DNA of 49,209 nt, taken from assembly GCA_944391435.1 (NCBI GenBank), contig CALXTP010000009.1, positions 1-49,209 on the forward strand, given 5' to 3'. Position numbers and translations under genes: made by a program. The notes below the pieces were generated by a model that was not told where the DNA came from, ran no database searches, and worked only from the letters and a program-made list of their open reading frames with translations. The stretch is from an uncultured Alphaproteobacteria bacterium. Lineage in GTDB: Bacteria; Pseudomonadota; Alphaproteobacteria; RF32; CAG-239. Numbering within the stretch: the first letter of the stretch is position 1; every line of letters starts with the position of its first letter. Below are positions 15,218-24,127 of the stretch, piece by piece.

Positions 15218-16814
15218 CAAAAAGATTTTAATCGGATTTGCAGGAATTTTGTTAATGGGCGTTGCTTCGTGCTCATTACCGACGGATTATGATGCAGCAA
15301 TTGAACGTGACGTGGATGCTACAATAAAGTATAAAGAAGATGCAAAAGCTCCGCAAACAGTTGCCGACACGGACGTTATCCGTATCAAAGATGACATCTG
15401 GCTTGGCGATACCAGTGAAATTGAATATGAAGGAGATAAGCCGTTGCCAGCTTATCTGGAAACGGCCGATGGCGTTACTCTAGTCAGCAACCGACCAATC
15501 ACGCTTTATGAAATAGGCAATATGATTAGCCAGATAAGCTCTATTAAAATCAGGTTTGCCCCGCAATTGGAAGGCCCGGCGAAAGCTGCAGCCGATAAAA
15601 ATGCACCGACAGTTAAAAAGGTCGGTTCAAAATGGTCTGATACATCGCGAATGCTTGTATCTTACAAAGGATCTTTAAGCGGTCTGCTTGATGAAGTTTG
15701 TTCGCATTTCGGTGTATGGTGGAAATATGAACATGGTGAAATCTATATTTACAAATATACCACAAAAACATTTACCTTATATACTCTGCCGACCAAACCG
15801 TCAATGACCTCAAGCGTCAGCAGTTCATCCGGAGGCGGCAGCATTACGAGCGGCGTATCCAGTATTGACCTATGGGCTAATATCGTTACAGCCGTTAAAT
15901 CGATGTTAGGACAAGGGTCAAGCCTTATAACGGATCCGATGAACGGGACACTTACCATTACCGCAACGCCGACAGAAATAAAGAAAGTGGCCAAGTTTGT
16001 TAATGAGCAAAATATCAGATTATCCAGACAAGTGGCCATCAGTGTTAAAGTTTTGCAAGTTGAAGTGGACGAATCCAGAGGCTTTGGTTTTGACCTAAAC
16101 GCTGCATTTAAAGACCGTACGGAATCCGGCGGAAACATTACGCTTGGCGACAACAACTTTGGTCCGATGGGATTGGGCGATATGGGTAACAGCGGCATGT
16201 CCATGAAAATTTTGAGTGGCGACATTACCGTAAATGCAGCCATTCAAGCTCTATCAACACAAGGCGTAACAACGCTGGTTACCAGTGGTACGGTTACTAC
16301 CATGAACAATAAGCCGGCACCTATCCAAGTTGTTAAAACGCAAAACTATATATCCGAATATACAAAAACCAACAATGGTACGGTCGGCGGAGAAGCCAGC
16401 TATGATGTTACTGTTGAAACGGAAGAAATAGAAACAGGCTTTACGTTGGACGTTTTGCCGCGCATTATGGATCACGGACGTTTAATGATGCTGTTCAGCT
16501 TAAACCTTTCCGATTTGCTTGATTTGGAAAATGTCAATTTGGACAGCTCGGAAGAATCCGGCTATATTCAAAACCCCATTATTGAAGAACGCGGCTTTTC
16601 ACAAGAGGTTGCTTTAAAATCCGGCGAAACACTGGTGTTATCTGGTTATGAACGTGTAGAAACCAGCAGCGACAAAGCAGGCTTGGGAGAAGTCAATAAT
16701 AATTTGCTGGGCGGACATGAGACTGTTGATAAGACTCGCAGCATTGTGGTTATACTCCTGACGCCGGTCGTTCTTGAATCACCTTTGATGCCTGAGTCCC
16801 GCATGAAATATTAA
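15207..16814 (+). CDS. pilN: PilN-type secretin, outer-membrane lipoprotein
   Basis: 535 residues. The signal has lipobox VASC (Cys22). An N-terminal STN/secretin-N domain (about 85-180) is followed by a Ser/Gly-rich linker (about 198-218), an N3-like domain (about 240-275), and the C-terminal secretin gate domain (about 280-530), with the conserved SGETLVLSGYE segment near 470. PilN forms the ring channel in the outer membrane for type IVb pili. It probably works with the TcpQ-domain lipoprotein, its partner upstream. Start ATG 15207 has GGAG upstream inside pilL. The type IVb subfamily rather than GspD/PilQ-type is supported by the lipobox and neighbours. Confidence 0.92.
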   Translation: MLTNKKILIGFAGILLMGVASCSLPTDYDAAIERDVDATIKYKEDAKAPQTVADTDVIRIKDDIWLGDTSEIEYEGDKPLPAYLETADGVTLVSNRPITLYEIGNMISQISSIKIRFAPQLEGPAKAAADKNAPTVKKVGSKWSDTSRMLVSYKGSLSGLLDEVCSHFGVWWKYEHGEIYIYKYTTKTFTLYTLPTKPSMTSSVSSSSGGGSITSGVSSIDLWANIVTAVKSMLGQGSSLITDPMNGTLTITATPTEIKKVAKFVNEQNIRLSRQVAISVKVLQVEVDESRGFGFDLNAAFKDRTESGGNITLGDNNFGPMGLGDMGNSGMSMKILSGDITVNAAIQALSTQGVTTLVTSGTVTTMNNKPAPIQVVKTQNYISEYTKTNNGTVGGEASYDVTVETEEIETGFTLDVLPRIMDHGRLMMLFSLNLSDLLDLENVNLDSSEESGYIQNPIIEERGFSQEVALKSGETLVLSGYERVETSSDKAGLGEVNNNLLGGHETVDKTRSIVVILLTPVVLESPLMPESRMKY

Positions 16815-16825
16815 AGGAGCATACC

Positions 16826-18103
16826 GTGGCAGAAGAAATTGAAAGCGGATTTGATTTAGAAGAAGAAACACCAGCAACGGAAAGCAAGGAATGGGCTTCC
16901 AGTTTTACGGTTGATGGGGTTCAATATGCCGCAAGTATTTTCTGGGAGAGCTTGCAAAATATTGAAGCTCCGTTTCTGGATGCCAAAGAAGCCGCCGAAA
17001 ATGTTCTGGTGGGTGCCGATTTATTCTGCGTCAAACACGGTAAATCTCCTCAGTTAGGGTTAGCTGTTTCTTCACAAGGTTTTAAAAAAGGGATGAAAGT
17101 TGCCGCCGTTGCTGCCGTAACGGCTATGAGCGATGCATCATCTTTATTGGCTGTATTTAAAGTTGATGCCGGATACTGGTACTTATGCGTAAGAAATGAT
17201 GTTATTTTATCTGACGGCGATGTCCTTTTTGTAAAAGAAGAAGATGCCAGAGAACAGTTTATGTCTATGCTGTCTGTTCCGGATTGGTCTAAAAAGATTG
17301 CGCCGGAAGAATGGGGCATTGATGAAACCGAGCAAAAAAATATTTCAGAAGTTTTTGCCCAGGGTTTGGATGTACAACTAGAAAAGATAAATGCACTGCG
17401 AGGAACAGAACTGGCCATTGTGGTCGTTTTATCCATTGCTGCGGGCGCATGGCTTGTTATGTTTATTTCCAACACTTTTTTCGCTACAAAAACGCAAGAA
17501 AACAAAGTCGTGACACGGCGAGCGCAAAAGAAAGTCGTTAAAGAAGTTGAGAAAATTGTACCGGCGCCATGGGAATCTATGGTGGAAACAAATTGGATAC
17601 TTGATAATTGCAGAGAAAAGATTCAATCTCTTGTATCTATTTCAACACCCGGCTGGAAAAATTCCGGTGTCACTTGTACGTCTTCCGGCGTCGTTACATC
17701 TTGGCGGAGAGAATTCGGACGTTTATCCTGGATTGAAATGGCTTTATCTTATTCAGGGTTGACCTTTACCAATAAAACGGTTGATGACCGCGGAACTTCG
17801 GTAACGGTATCCGTTCCTTTTCAATCTATTAAGAAAGTTAATTCCATTCCAAACAAGACTCTGACCCAATTGCGAAACATGATTAACGACCTATTTCAAA
17901 CGATTAATATGACAATCTCTTTGTCTCAAGGACAGGTCAAGGCTGGCAATAAGGTTTATACGTCTTTAAACTTTAGATTAAATTCTACATACGATCCTAA
18001 TGTTTGGAAGCCGATGTTAACAAAATTTTCAGGACTTAAGATTAATAGTATACGTTATAATAATGGCGTATGGAATTATGAGGGGACAATTTATGTTCAG
18101 TAG
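16826..18103 (+). CDS. pilO: PilO-like inner-membrane assembly protein (R64 type)
   Basis: 425 residues with a GTG start at 16826 and AAAGGAG upstream. A cytoplasmic N-domain of about 190 residues leads to a single transmembrane helix (about 195-217) and a periplasmic C-domain with two Cys (about 270-292, DNC and VTC). This is the architecture of R64/EPEC-type PilO2 proteins, which bridge the ATPase and the periplasmic ring. The gene overlaps the start of pilP by 11 bases. The name is assigned by order and architecture; sequence similarity cannot be tested here. Confidence 0.72.
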   Translation: MAEEIESGFDLEEETPATESKEWASSFTVDGVQYAASIFWESLQNIEAPFLDAKEAAENVLVGADLFCVKHGKSPQLGLAVSSQGFKKGMKVAAVAAVTAMSDASSLLAVFKVDAGYWYLCVRNDVILSDGDVLFVKEEDAREQFMSMLSVPDWSKKIAPEEWGIDETEQKNISEVFAQGLDVQLEKINALRGTELAIVVVLSIAAGAWLVMFISNTFFATKTQENKVVTRRAQKKVVKEVEKIVPAPWESMVETNWILDNCREKIQSLVSISTPGWKNSGVTCTSSGVVTSWRREFGRLSWIEMALSYSGLTFTNKTVDDRGTSVTVSVPFQSIKKVNSIPNKTLTQLRNMINDLFQTINMTISLSQGQVKAGNKVYTSLNFRLNSTYDPNVWKPMLTKFSGLKINSIRYNNGVWNYEGTIYVQ

Positions 18104-19667
18104 GAAACAGAAAATATACTTAGCCGTGTTTGTTCTTGCTCTTTGCTCTGGAGCATCACGTTCTTATGCTGCCGACGCAATCGCCACGGTCAACGAAGCA
18201 AATTTGCCGATTAATGTTTCTGAAAAAACGGTCAATTCTGCAAATGTTGCAAATCCTGACGCCAAAGCAGCTTTAGTTTCTCCATCTAAAGCAAAAAGCT
18301 CTGCCCCGGTAGCAGCGGCTGCTGACACCCCCCAAGGAAATGCACAAGCAGTGCTTGCACCTTCTGCACCTCAAGCAGAACCTCAGGCTGGTAATGCACA
18401 GGTTCAGGCAGCGGTTCCTGTTACTTTGCCCACTCCTGCAGCTGGCAGCACATTACCGACAGCCGCACCTCAAGTTCAGCCCCAAGCAGCTGCAATGCCT
18501 GCTGCAGCGCCAGCATCTGCTGCAGCTCCGCTTAATCCTGATGATTTTAATTTTGATTTGAAAATGAAATCCATAAATGCTCCTGGCGGACAGCAAGAAA
18601 AGGGAAAGAAGGATGGCGAATCGTCAAAATCAGCCGTAGCCGATGTTGATTTGCCTAAAGATATTCAATATACAGCGAATCCGGTTGAAGCTTTGGGAAA
18701 CAGTGTTTTGACCCAAATGGACAGCGATTTATTTTCTCAAATGTCTGAAATTGAAAAAAGCACGACATTGCTCACTCTTGAGCTGCGTAGAGAGAAAATT
18801 CGTAACGAAATTGAGGCACAAAAGGCTATCAGACAAAAAAATATTGATGACTTGGCCAGAGAAAAAGAAGAGCGCCGTCTTCAGACGCTGGAAAAGGAAA
18901 AACAAATTGAAGCACAGGTGTTAAAAGAAAAACAGGCACTTTTGGATAAAGAACAATTATTTGAAGTTCTAAAACAGAGAAAATTGTTAAATGCTTATAT
19001 GAACCAAATGCTGGTTAACCAACAGGAATGGCTTAAAGAAAAAGAAAGCTTATATGCGCAAATTGCAGCCGTTGAGCTGGAAAAGAAAGAGCTGATAGAG
19101 CTTTTCAAACAGCGTATAAATAAGGTATTGGAAGCATCGGCAAAGAATATTCAGGTTGCCGAAGCGGCAAAAGCTAATTTTGAACGCATAGTTAAGAATC
19201 TAAAGGCAAGAAACGAGCAACTTCGTAAACGGGTGGCTGCAGATGCCCAGATTATCAAGAACGCGAAAAACAGCTTATACTTAAAATCGCAATCTATTGA
19301 AGAGCTAAAAGGCAAAAATGCGGCTGTTGCTGCCATGATTAGCGCTCAAGAAGCAAAAGATGCCGAGTTAAACGCTGAAAATATTGATGAGGAAATTGAA
19401 GAAGAAGAGGCTCCGGCAGCATTGAGTTCACAATTTGCCCTTTTAGGCATTAGCGGACGCGGCGGGGATATGAACGTTGAAGTTATGGATTTGAACGGGC
19501 AACCCCTTTCACTAAAAATCGGTTCTCCATTGCCATCGGGACATATCTTAAGCGAAATCGGAGCAGATTATGCGAAATTCAGCCGTGATGGTACAGATGA
19601 ATATCTGTATATCGGACGAAGCTTTGACGGATATATTCCGACACTTGAAGAAGATACCAAGAAATAG
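18093..19667 (+). CDS. pilP: PilP-like periplasmic protein with Ala/Pro/Gln linker and coiled coil
   Basis: 524 residues from the ATG at 18093; AGGGG lies eight bases upstream and a signal peptide (ending SYA) follows. Residues ~70-150 are a low-complexity Ala/Pro/Gln linker. Residues ~215-425 are a long coiled coil. The C-terminal domain (about 445-515, GISGRGGDMNVEVMDLNG... to EYLYIG) resembles the PilP/GspC small beta domain that touches secretin N-domains. PilP couples the inner-membrane complex to the secretin. R64 PilP is much shorter (about 150 residues), so this is a greatly extended form that could span the periplasm. Confidence 0.78.
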   Translation: MFSRKQKIYLAVFVLALCSGASRSYAADAIATVNEANLPINVSEKTVNSANVANPDAKAALVSPSKAKSSAPVAAAADTPQGNAQAVLAPSAPQAEPQAGNAQVQAAVPVTLPTPAAGSTLPTAAPQVQPQAAAMPAAAPASAAAPLNPDDFNFDLKMKSINAPGGQQEKGKKDGESSKSAVADVDLPKDIQYTANPVEALGNSVLTQMDSDLFSQMSEIEKSTTLLTLELRREKIRNEIEAQKAIRQKNIDDLAREKEERRLQTLEKEKQIEAQVLKEKQALLDKEQLFEVLKQRKLLNAYMNQMLVNQQEWLKEKESLYAQIAAVELEKKELIELFKQRINKVLEASAKNIQVAEAAKANFERIVKNLKARNEQLRKRVAADAQIIKNAKNSLYLKSQSIEELKGKNAAVAAMISAQEAKDAELNAENIDEEIEEEEAPAALSSQFALLGISGRGGDMNVEVMDLNGQPLSLKIGSPLPSGHILSEIGADYAKFSRDGTDEYLYIGRSFDGYIPTLEEDTKK

Positions 19668-19689
19668 GAAATCGTTTTAGGCAGGAAAT

Positions 19690-21345
19690 ATGGCAGAAGA
19701 ACAGAAAGATATGACGCAAAAACAGGCTCCCGAATCTAATTTTGAAGAAGAGGAAGGTGAAGGAGCCCAAACAAAAAAGGTCAATTTATTTGATCAGTTG
19801 TTTGCCAACAATAATAAATTGTTGACTGTTAATGGGTCTGATTTTGCCATAACAAATGAAACAAGGCGTTTGTTGGCATTGTTTTCTGATGGGACGTTTT
19901 TGGTTTCAAAAGACAACCGTTTTGACGGTGCGGTTTATAACTTTGAAGCAAATGTGAAACGCAGAAAAATACCGATTAAGCCTCCACGCTTTGTTACCCT
20001 TAATGAAATAGCGGCGATTTATGCTTATGCCGAGCGTGGTTCGGGTACTGTTGATGTGTCTGCTGAAGAAGCTGAAGATATGCAGATGCAAATTGACTTC
20101 ATCAATATTATCCAGCGCGCGTCTCAGAAAAAAGTCTCCGACGTGCACGTTATTGTCGGCTCGTCATCAACAGTTCTGTTTCGCGAAAACGGTATTATGG
20201 TCAAACAAAACGAATACGGCGGCGAATGGGGGGAAGCTTTTGTCCGTTCCGTATTTGCTTCTGCGGATATTTCCGACTCTAACTACTCGCAAAATGAATT
20301 CCAAGGCGCACAAAAACTTGGTTCTACGCCGTTGCGCGGATCAAAGGGCAAATTGATGTTGCCACATAATGTTTTGGCTATCCGTTTACAATTTAACCCG
20401 ATTGCTTTCGGTTCCCAATATCTGGTTATGCGTTTGCTGTATGCAGATGATAACCCCGAGGGAAGCTCAGACTTGCGTTCTCTCGGTTTGGGAAAGTATG
20501 AGGAAGATTTATTTTATAAGATGCGCAGCATGGCCGTCGGCCTGAATGTTGTTGCCGGTCCGACCGGTTCCGGAAAATCTACAACGTTGCAACGTAATAT
20601 GATTAAATTGTTGCAGGAAAAAAATTACCAAATTAATCTGCTGACCGTGGAAGATCCGCCGGAATATCCTATTCCTGGTGCACGGCAAATGCCGGTTACA
20701 AACGCCAATACGGAAGAAGAGAAGAACGAGCAGTTTACAAAAGCTTTGTCCGCTGCTCTCCGTTCCGACCCTGACGTTATTCTGGTTGGTGAAACGCGTT
20801 CTCTTTCTACGGCTGAATTGACGTTTAAAGGTGCGTTGTCCGGCCACGGCGTATGGACTACTTTGCACGCTAACTCGGCACCGGCTATTGTTACCCGTTT
20901 GCGTGATATGGGTATACAGCCTTATTTGCTGAATGACCCTGAATTGGTTAAAGGTTTAGTGTCACAACGTCTGTTTCGTAAACTTTGCCCTAATTGCCGG
21001 CAATCTATTAAAACTAAAGAAGGGACTCCGGAATTTGAAAGGTTGCGTAATGCTTTGGGCGATTACGGCATAGAAAATGTTTATGTCAGCGGCCCGGGAT
21101 GTAAAGCATGCGGCTACAAGGGTTTTAAGGGAAGAATGGCCGTAGACGAGATTATTCTGCCGGATTCACGTTTTCTTCGCCTGATGATTGATAATGAAAC
21201 GGCGAAAGCTATTGACTACTGGGTCAGCGAATTGAACGGCCGCCCTTTAAAAGATGCGGCAATAGAACGTATGATTAAAGGGCAAATTGATATGGATGAA
21301 GTTGAGCGCTGGTGTGGCTTAATTGACCAGCGTCCGGTATACTAG
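19690..21345 (+). CDS. pilQ: PilQ/GspE-family assembly ATPase
   Basis: 551 residues with GCAGGAA upstream of the ATG. It belongs to the GspE/PilB/BfpD secretion ATPase family, which powers pilus assembly. It has Walker A GPTGSGKST at 290-298, an Asp box (TVEDPPEY) near 323, Walker B DVILVGETR near 361, and a His box (GVWTTLHA). A tetracysteine zinc motif (CPNC about 432, CKAC about 471) is typical of assembly rather than retraction ATPases. It lies between PilP and PilR in the R64 order. With VirB4 and the DotB-like gene at 23141 this locus encodes three distinct secretion ATPases. Confidence 0.92.
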   Translation: MAEEQKDMTQKQAPESNFEEEEGEGAQTKKVNLFDQLFANNNKLLTVNGSDFAITNETRRLLALFSDGTFLVSKDNRFDGAVYNFEANVKRRKIPIKPPRFVTLNEIAAIYAYAERGSGTVDVSAEEAEDMQMQIDFINIIQRASQKKVSDVHVIVGSSSTVLFRENGIMVKQNEYGGEWGEAFVRSVFASADISDSNYSQNEFQGAQKLGSTPLRGSKGKLMLPHNVLAIRLQFNPIAFGSQYLVMRLLYADDNPEGSSDLRSLGLGKYEEDLFYKMRSMAVGLNVVAGPTGSGKSTTLQRNMIKLLQEKNYQINLLTVEDPPEYPIPGARQMPVTNANTEEEKNEQFTKALSAALRSDPDVILVGETRSLSTAELTFKGALSGHGVWTTLHANSAPAIVTRLRDMGIQPYLLNDPELVKGLVSQRLFRKLCPNCRQSIKTKEGTPEFERLRNALGDYGIENVYVSGPGCKACGYKGFKGRMAVDEIILPDSRFLRLMIDNETAKAIDYWVSELNGRPLKDAAIERMIKGQIDMDEVERWCGLIDQRPVY

Positions 21346-21361
21346 CAAGGTGTTATAAAGC

Positions 21362-22480
21362 ATGAAAAAAGACGAATCTAGTAATAGCTCTTTCGGAAAG
21401 GCGATGAAATCTCTTAATTCATTGGAGGTTTCTTTTGCCCAATTCAGAGTCGGTATGGCCGGTAAGGCTCGTCTTAAAGTTTATAAAAAACTGGCTTCTC
21501 TTTTGCGCAACAGATTTTCGTTAATGAATGCGCTGGATATCATGTACGACAGTATTACCGACAACGGCAAACACCCGGGTGAGCCTATGGCTATTGCTAT
21601 TGCATCCTGGGGAAAGGCGCTGCAAAACGGTAATGCCTTTTCCGATGCTTTAAAAGGTTGGGCTCCGAGTCGTGAGCGGCTTATGCTTTCTGTCGGCGAT
21701 ATGTCGGATTTGGAGAGTGCTTTGCTTAACCTGATAAAAGTGGCTGAAGGAACGGAAAGAATGTTAAAACCGATTATCGGTGCTATTGCCTATCCTTCCT
21801 TTTTGCTTTTAATGTCCGTGTTGATTATTTATGCCATCGGCGCATATATGGTTCCGCCAATGATGGACGCTGCTCCCGGAGCTCGATGGACCGGCACGGC
21901 TAAAGATTTGGTTGGCGTTTCGCTCTGGATTCAAAAAAACTGGCTTATTGCTTTCTCATTTTTTCCGGCACTTTTTCTTTTGATTTATGCTACTATCGGC
22001 ATTTGGACAGGACCGACGCGCAAAGCTATTGATGATTGTCCGCCATGGTCACTGTATAAGATGTTTATGGGCATTACCTGGCTGTTGTCGCTTTCTGCCT
22101 TAATTAAAGGCGGTGTACCGATTTCTGTTGCTCTGCAATCTTTAAGAAAAGATTCAAACCGTTATTTGCGCGAGAGGATTGACCGTGCCATGGATTTTAT
22201 TAAAAACGGTGATAATCTTGGACAAGCGTTATCAAAAACGAAATTAAATTTTCCGGATAAAGACATTGTTGCCGACTTACGTATTTATGCTGAATTGGAT
22301 AACTTTGAAGAGGCGCTTGACCGATTAGCCAATGATTGGCTTGACGAATCAGCTGAGGCTGTTGAACAAAAAGCCTCTATCTTGAACATGGTGGCGATGT
22401 TTGCTATTTCCGGCATTATCGCATGGGCGGTTTTCGGCGTTTTTGAAATGCAAGACCAAATCACAAGCGCGATGGGATAA
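21362..22480 (+). CDS. pilR: PilR/GspF-family inner-membrane platform protein
   Basis: 372 residues. Two T2SSF-type cytoplasmic domains (about 33-140 and 235-340) are separated by two transmembrane helices (about 139-165 and 197-219), and a third helix lies at the C-terminus (about 343-364). This is the GspF/PilC/TadC/PilR platform fold that receives energy from the assembly ATPase encoded just upstream. AAGG precedes the ATG. It follows pilQ by 16 bases and leads into the pilin-like gene with 4 bases between. Confidence 0.9.
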   Translation: MKKDESSNSSFGKAMKSLNSLEVSFAQFRVGMAGKARLKVYKKLASLLRNRFSLMNALDIMYDSITDNGKHPGEPMAIAIASWGKALQNGNAFSDALKGWAPSRERLMLSVGDMSDLESALLNLIKVAEGTERMLKPIIGAIAYPSFLLLMSVLIIYAIGAYMVPPMMDAAPGARWTGTAKDLVGVSLWIQKNWLIAFSFFPALFLLIYATIGIWTGPTRKAIDDCPPWSLYKMFMGITWLLSLSALIKGGVPISVALQSLRKDSNRYLRERIDRAMDFIKNGDNLGQALSKTKLNFPDKDIVADLRIYAELDNFEEALDRLANDWLDESAEAVEQKASILNMVAMFAISGIIAWAVFGVFEMQDQITSAMG

Positions 22481-22484
22481 TATC

Positions 22485-23138
22485 ATGAAGTTTTCGGAAT
22501 ATATGGCAAAGATTTTATCCGTGTCGTCAAAATTAAAAAAAAAGCTGATTTATTTTTATGACAAAAGAGATGAAATCAGTAAATCTGTTGTTCTTTATTT
22601 TGCGGATCATAAAGAGCCATTGTTAAAGCTCTCTATTCCTGTTTTTATTATATTTTTGGGATTTTATGCATGCCATTCATCCCAAAGCGATATCAGATAT
22701 AATATTGCCGATTTGTTTGTTATTGCCGATGAAATCCGTTCATCCTACGCGGACAAACCTGATTACTGGGGGCTCTCTACCGAAAAGGTAGTTAAAGGTG
22801 ATATTATTCCCAAACATTTTATAAAAAATAATCGTGTTGTCCTTTCCGGCGGATTACGAATTCTGATTGGAAACGGGATAAGGGCTGAAACAATTATGCC
22901 GCGCACGCTTACGTTTGATATTATAGCTCCGGATTTAACCAAGGCTCAATGCATTTCTTATGTTGAAACAGCATTAACCAAAGAGCAACTTGTTGCACTT
23001 GAACAAATTGCCATCAATAATGATGCTGGCAGCTATGTATTTAGCTGGGGCGGAGAAAACCCGTTACCCGTGCAAAAATATGCCAGTAAAGATTTATGCA
23101 GTGATGGCAAAAATACAATTATCTGGACATTAAAATGA
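22485..23138 (+). CDS. PilS-like type IVb pilin fold without prepilin cleavage site
   Basis: 217 residues from the ATG at 22485; GGGA lies upstream and the frame opens earlier inside pilR without support. A basic cytoplasmic stretch of about 45 residues leads to one hydrophobic helix (about 46-63) and a soluble domain. That domain has type IVb pilin features: an N-x-A-D-x-x-x-x-x-D-E-I-R-x-x-Y-A helix, DYWGLST, a DIIP segment, GGLRI, and two Cys (156 and 205) that can form the D-region disulfide. The helix lacks the G/F-x-x-x-E prepilin peptidase site and the signal is not type III. It may be a membrane-anchored pseudopilin. The call rests on pattern and on position right after pilR, where pilS lies in R64. 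Confidence 0.62.
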   Translation: MKFSEYMAKILSVSSKLKKKLIYFYDKRDEISKSVVLYFADHKEPLLKLSIPVFIIFLGFYACHSSQSDIRYNIADLFVIADEIRSSYADKPDYWGLSTEKVVKGDIIPKHFIKNNRVVLSGGLRILIGNGIRAETIMPRTLTFDIIAPDLTKAQCISYVETALTKEQLVALEQIAINNDAGSYVFSWGGENPLPVQKYASKDLCSDGKNTIIWTLK

Positions 23139-23140
23139 TT

Positions 23141-24088
23141 TTAGAATATCGGCAGGGACTGAGCCATCCTTGCGGCCTGCATTTCTACTGATGTTGCCAA
23201 ATTCAGCTTTCCGCTTCGGATTATTGACCGTACGGAGCAACCTTTGTTTAAATCCGGATTGGCAAATAAAGTTTCAATTTTCGGGTGCCGATGATTTTCC
23301 GTTCCAACCAAATCCTGCTTAATCACAGCCAAAATACCTCGCGACAATATGTCGTAAGCAGAGCTTTCGCTCATACTAAAACTTGCATATTTGACCAAAG
23401 AACTTAAAGCGTCTGTAATAGAACTGGCGTGTATGGTTGTCAATACCAAGTGTCCGGATATTGATGCACGCAAACATTCACAGGCGGCGTCCGGCGTGCG
23501 TATTTCACCAATAAATATATATCGCGGTTTTGAACGCAATGCGGATTTCAACGGATCACGCCAATTATCGTTGCTGACCTCTGTCTGTTTGCAAAAGCCG
23601 ATAGAACCGTTAAATGATTGATATTCTCCCTCTAACGGCATTTCTGCCGGGTCTTCAATCGTATAAGCAAAGCCTCCTTCAAGATTAAGATATTCCGCCA
23701 ACAGGCTTGATATTGATGTTGTTTTTCCGGAACCGGTTGCCCCAGCCCAGATAATCAGGCCACTTTGTGCCGACAAAGACAGCATATATTGAATAAAGCG
23801 ATGGTCAAAATTTAAGTTATGTATACTCGGAATCGTTAAAGGCATACGCCGCAGACAATATAACTCACCATTCACGCTTAAAACGTTTTCTACACGGAAA
23901 AACGTTCCCTTGTAATTCATTGAATACGAGCTCGTGTTGTGCTTGATTGCCATCAACTGACCATAAAAATCATCCTTATCGTCCGGAGCAACCCTTTTCA
24001 GGCTATTTTGGTACTTCTCATCCGAGATATAAAAATCTTTATTTGAGTTTATGTATAAATCCGAAAAACTATATTGCAAAAGTTCCAT
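23141..24088 (-). CDS. PilT/DotB-type secretion ATPase
   Basis: 315 residues from the ATG at 24088, chosen for GGAGAAG five bases upstream; an upstream TTG adds four codons. Walker A GATGSGKTT lies at 116-124, the Asp box TIEDPAE near 147, Walker B YIFIGEIRT near 190, and the His box HLVLTTIHA near 220. It has no zinc motif and is short, as in PilT retraction ATPases and DotB/TraJ of type IVB secretion. It is convergent with the pilin-like gene, with only two bases between the stops. It probably recycles or drives subunits opposite PilQ, or acts with VirB4 as DotB does with DotO. Which of these applies cannot be told here. Confidence 0.85.
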   Translation of the reverse strand: MELLQYSFSDLYINSNKDFYISDEKYQNSLKRVAPDDKDDFYGQLMAIKHNTSSYSMNYKGTFFRVENVLSVNGELYCLRRMPLTIPSIHNLNFDHRFIQYMLSLSAQSGLIIWAGATGSGKTTSISSLLAEYLNLEGGFAYTIEDPAEMPLEGEYQSFNGSIGFCKQTEVSNDNWRDPLKSALRSKPRYIFIGEIRTPDAACECLRASISGHLVLTTIHASSITDALSSLVKYASFSMSESSAYDILSRGILAVIKQDLVGTENHRHPKIETLFANPDLNKGCSVRSIIRSGKLNLATSVEMQAARMAQSLPIF

Positions 24089-24127
24089 CTGCTTCTCCAA
24101 ACACGCTCTACCGTTTTAATATCTTTA

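Noticed and set aside
12538..23138. Type II secretion system
   Set aside because: The secretin and the TcpQ-domain partner are lipoproteins, the order is TcpQ-PilN-PilO-PilP-PilQ-PilR, and there are no GspG-K pseudopilins with class III signals.
1..24088. Complete conjugative element
   Set aside because: No relaxase, coupling protein, replication or integration gene and no origin of transfer were seen inside the window. Conjugation cannot be supported.
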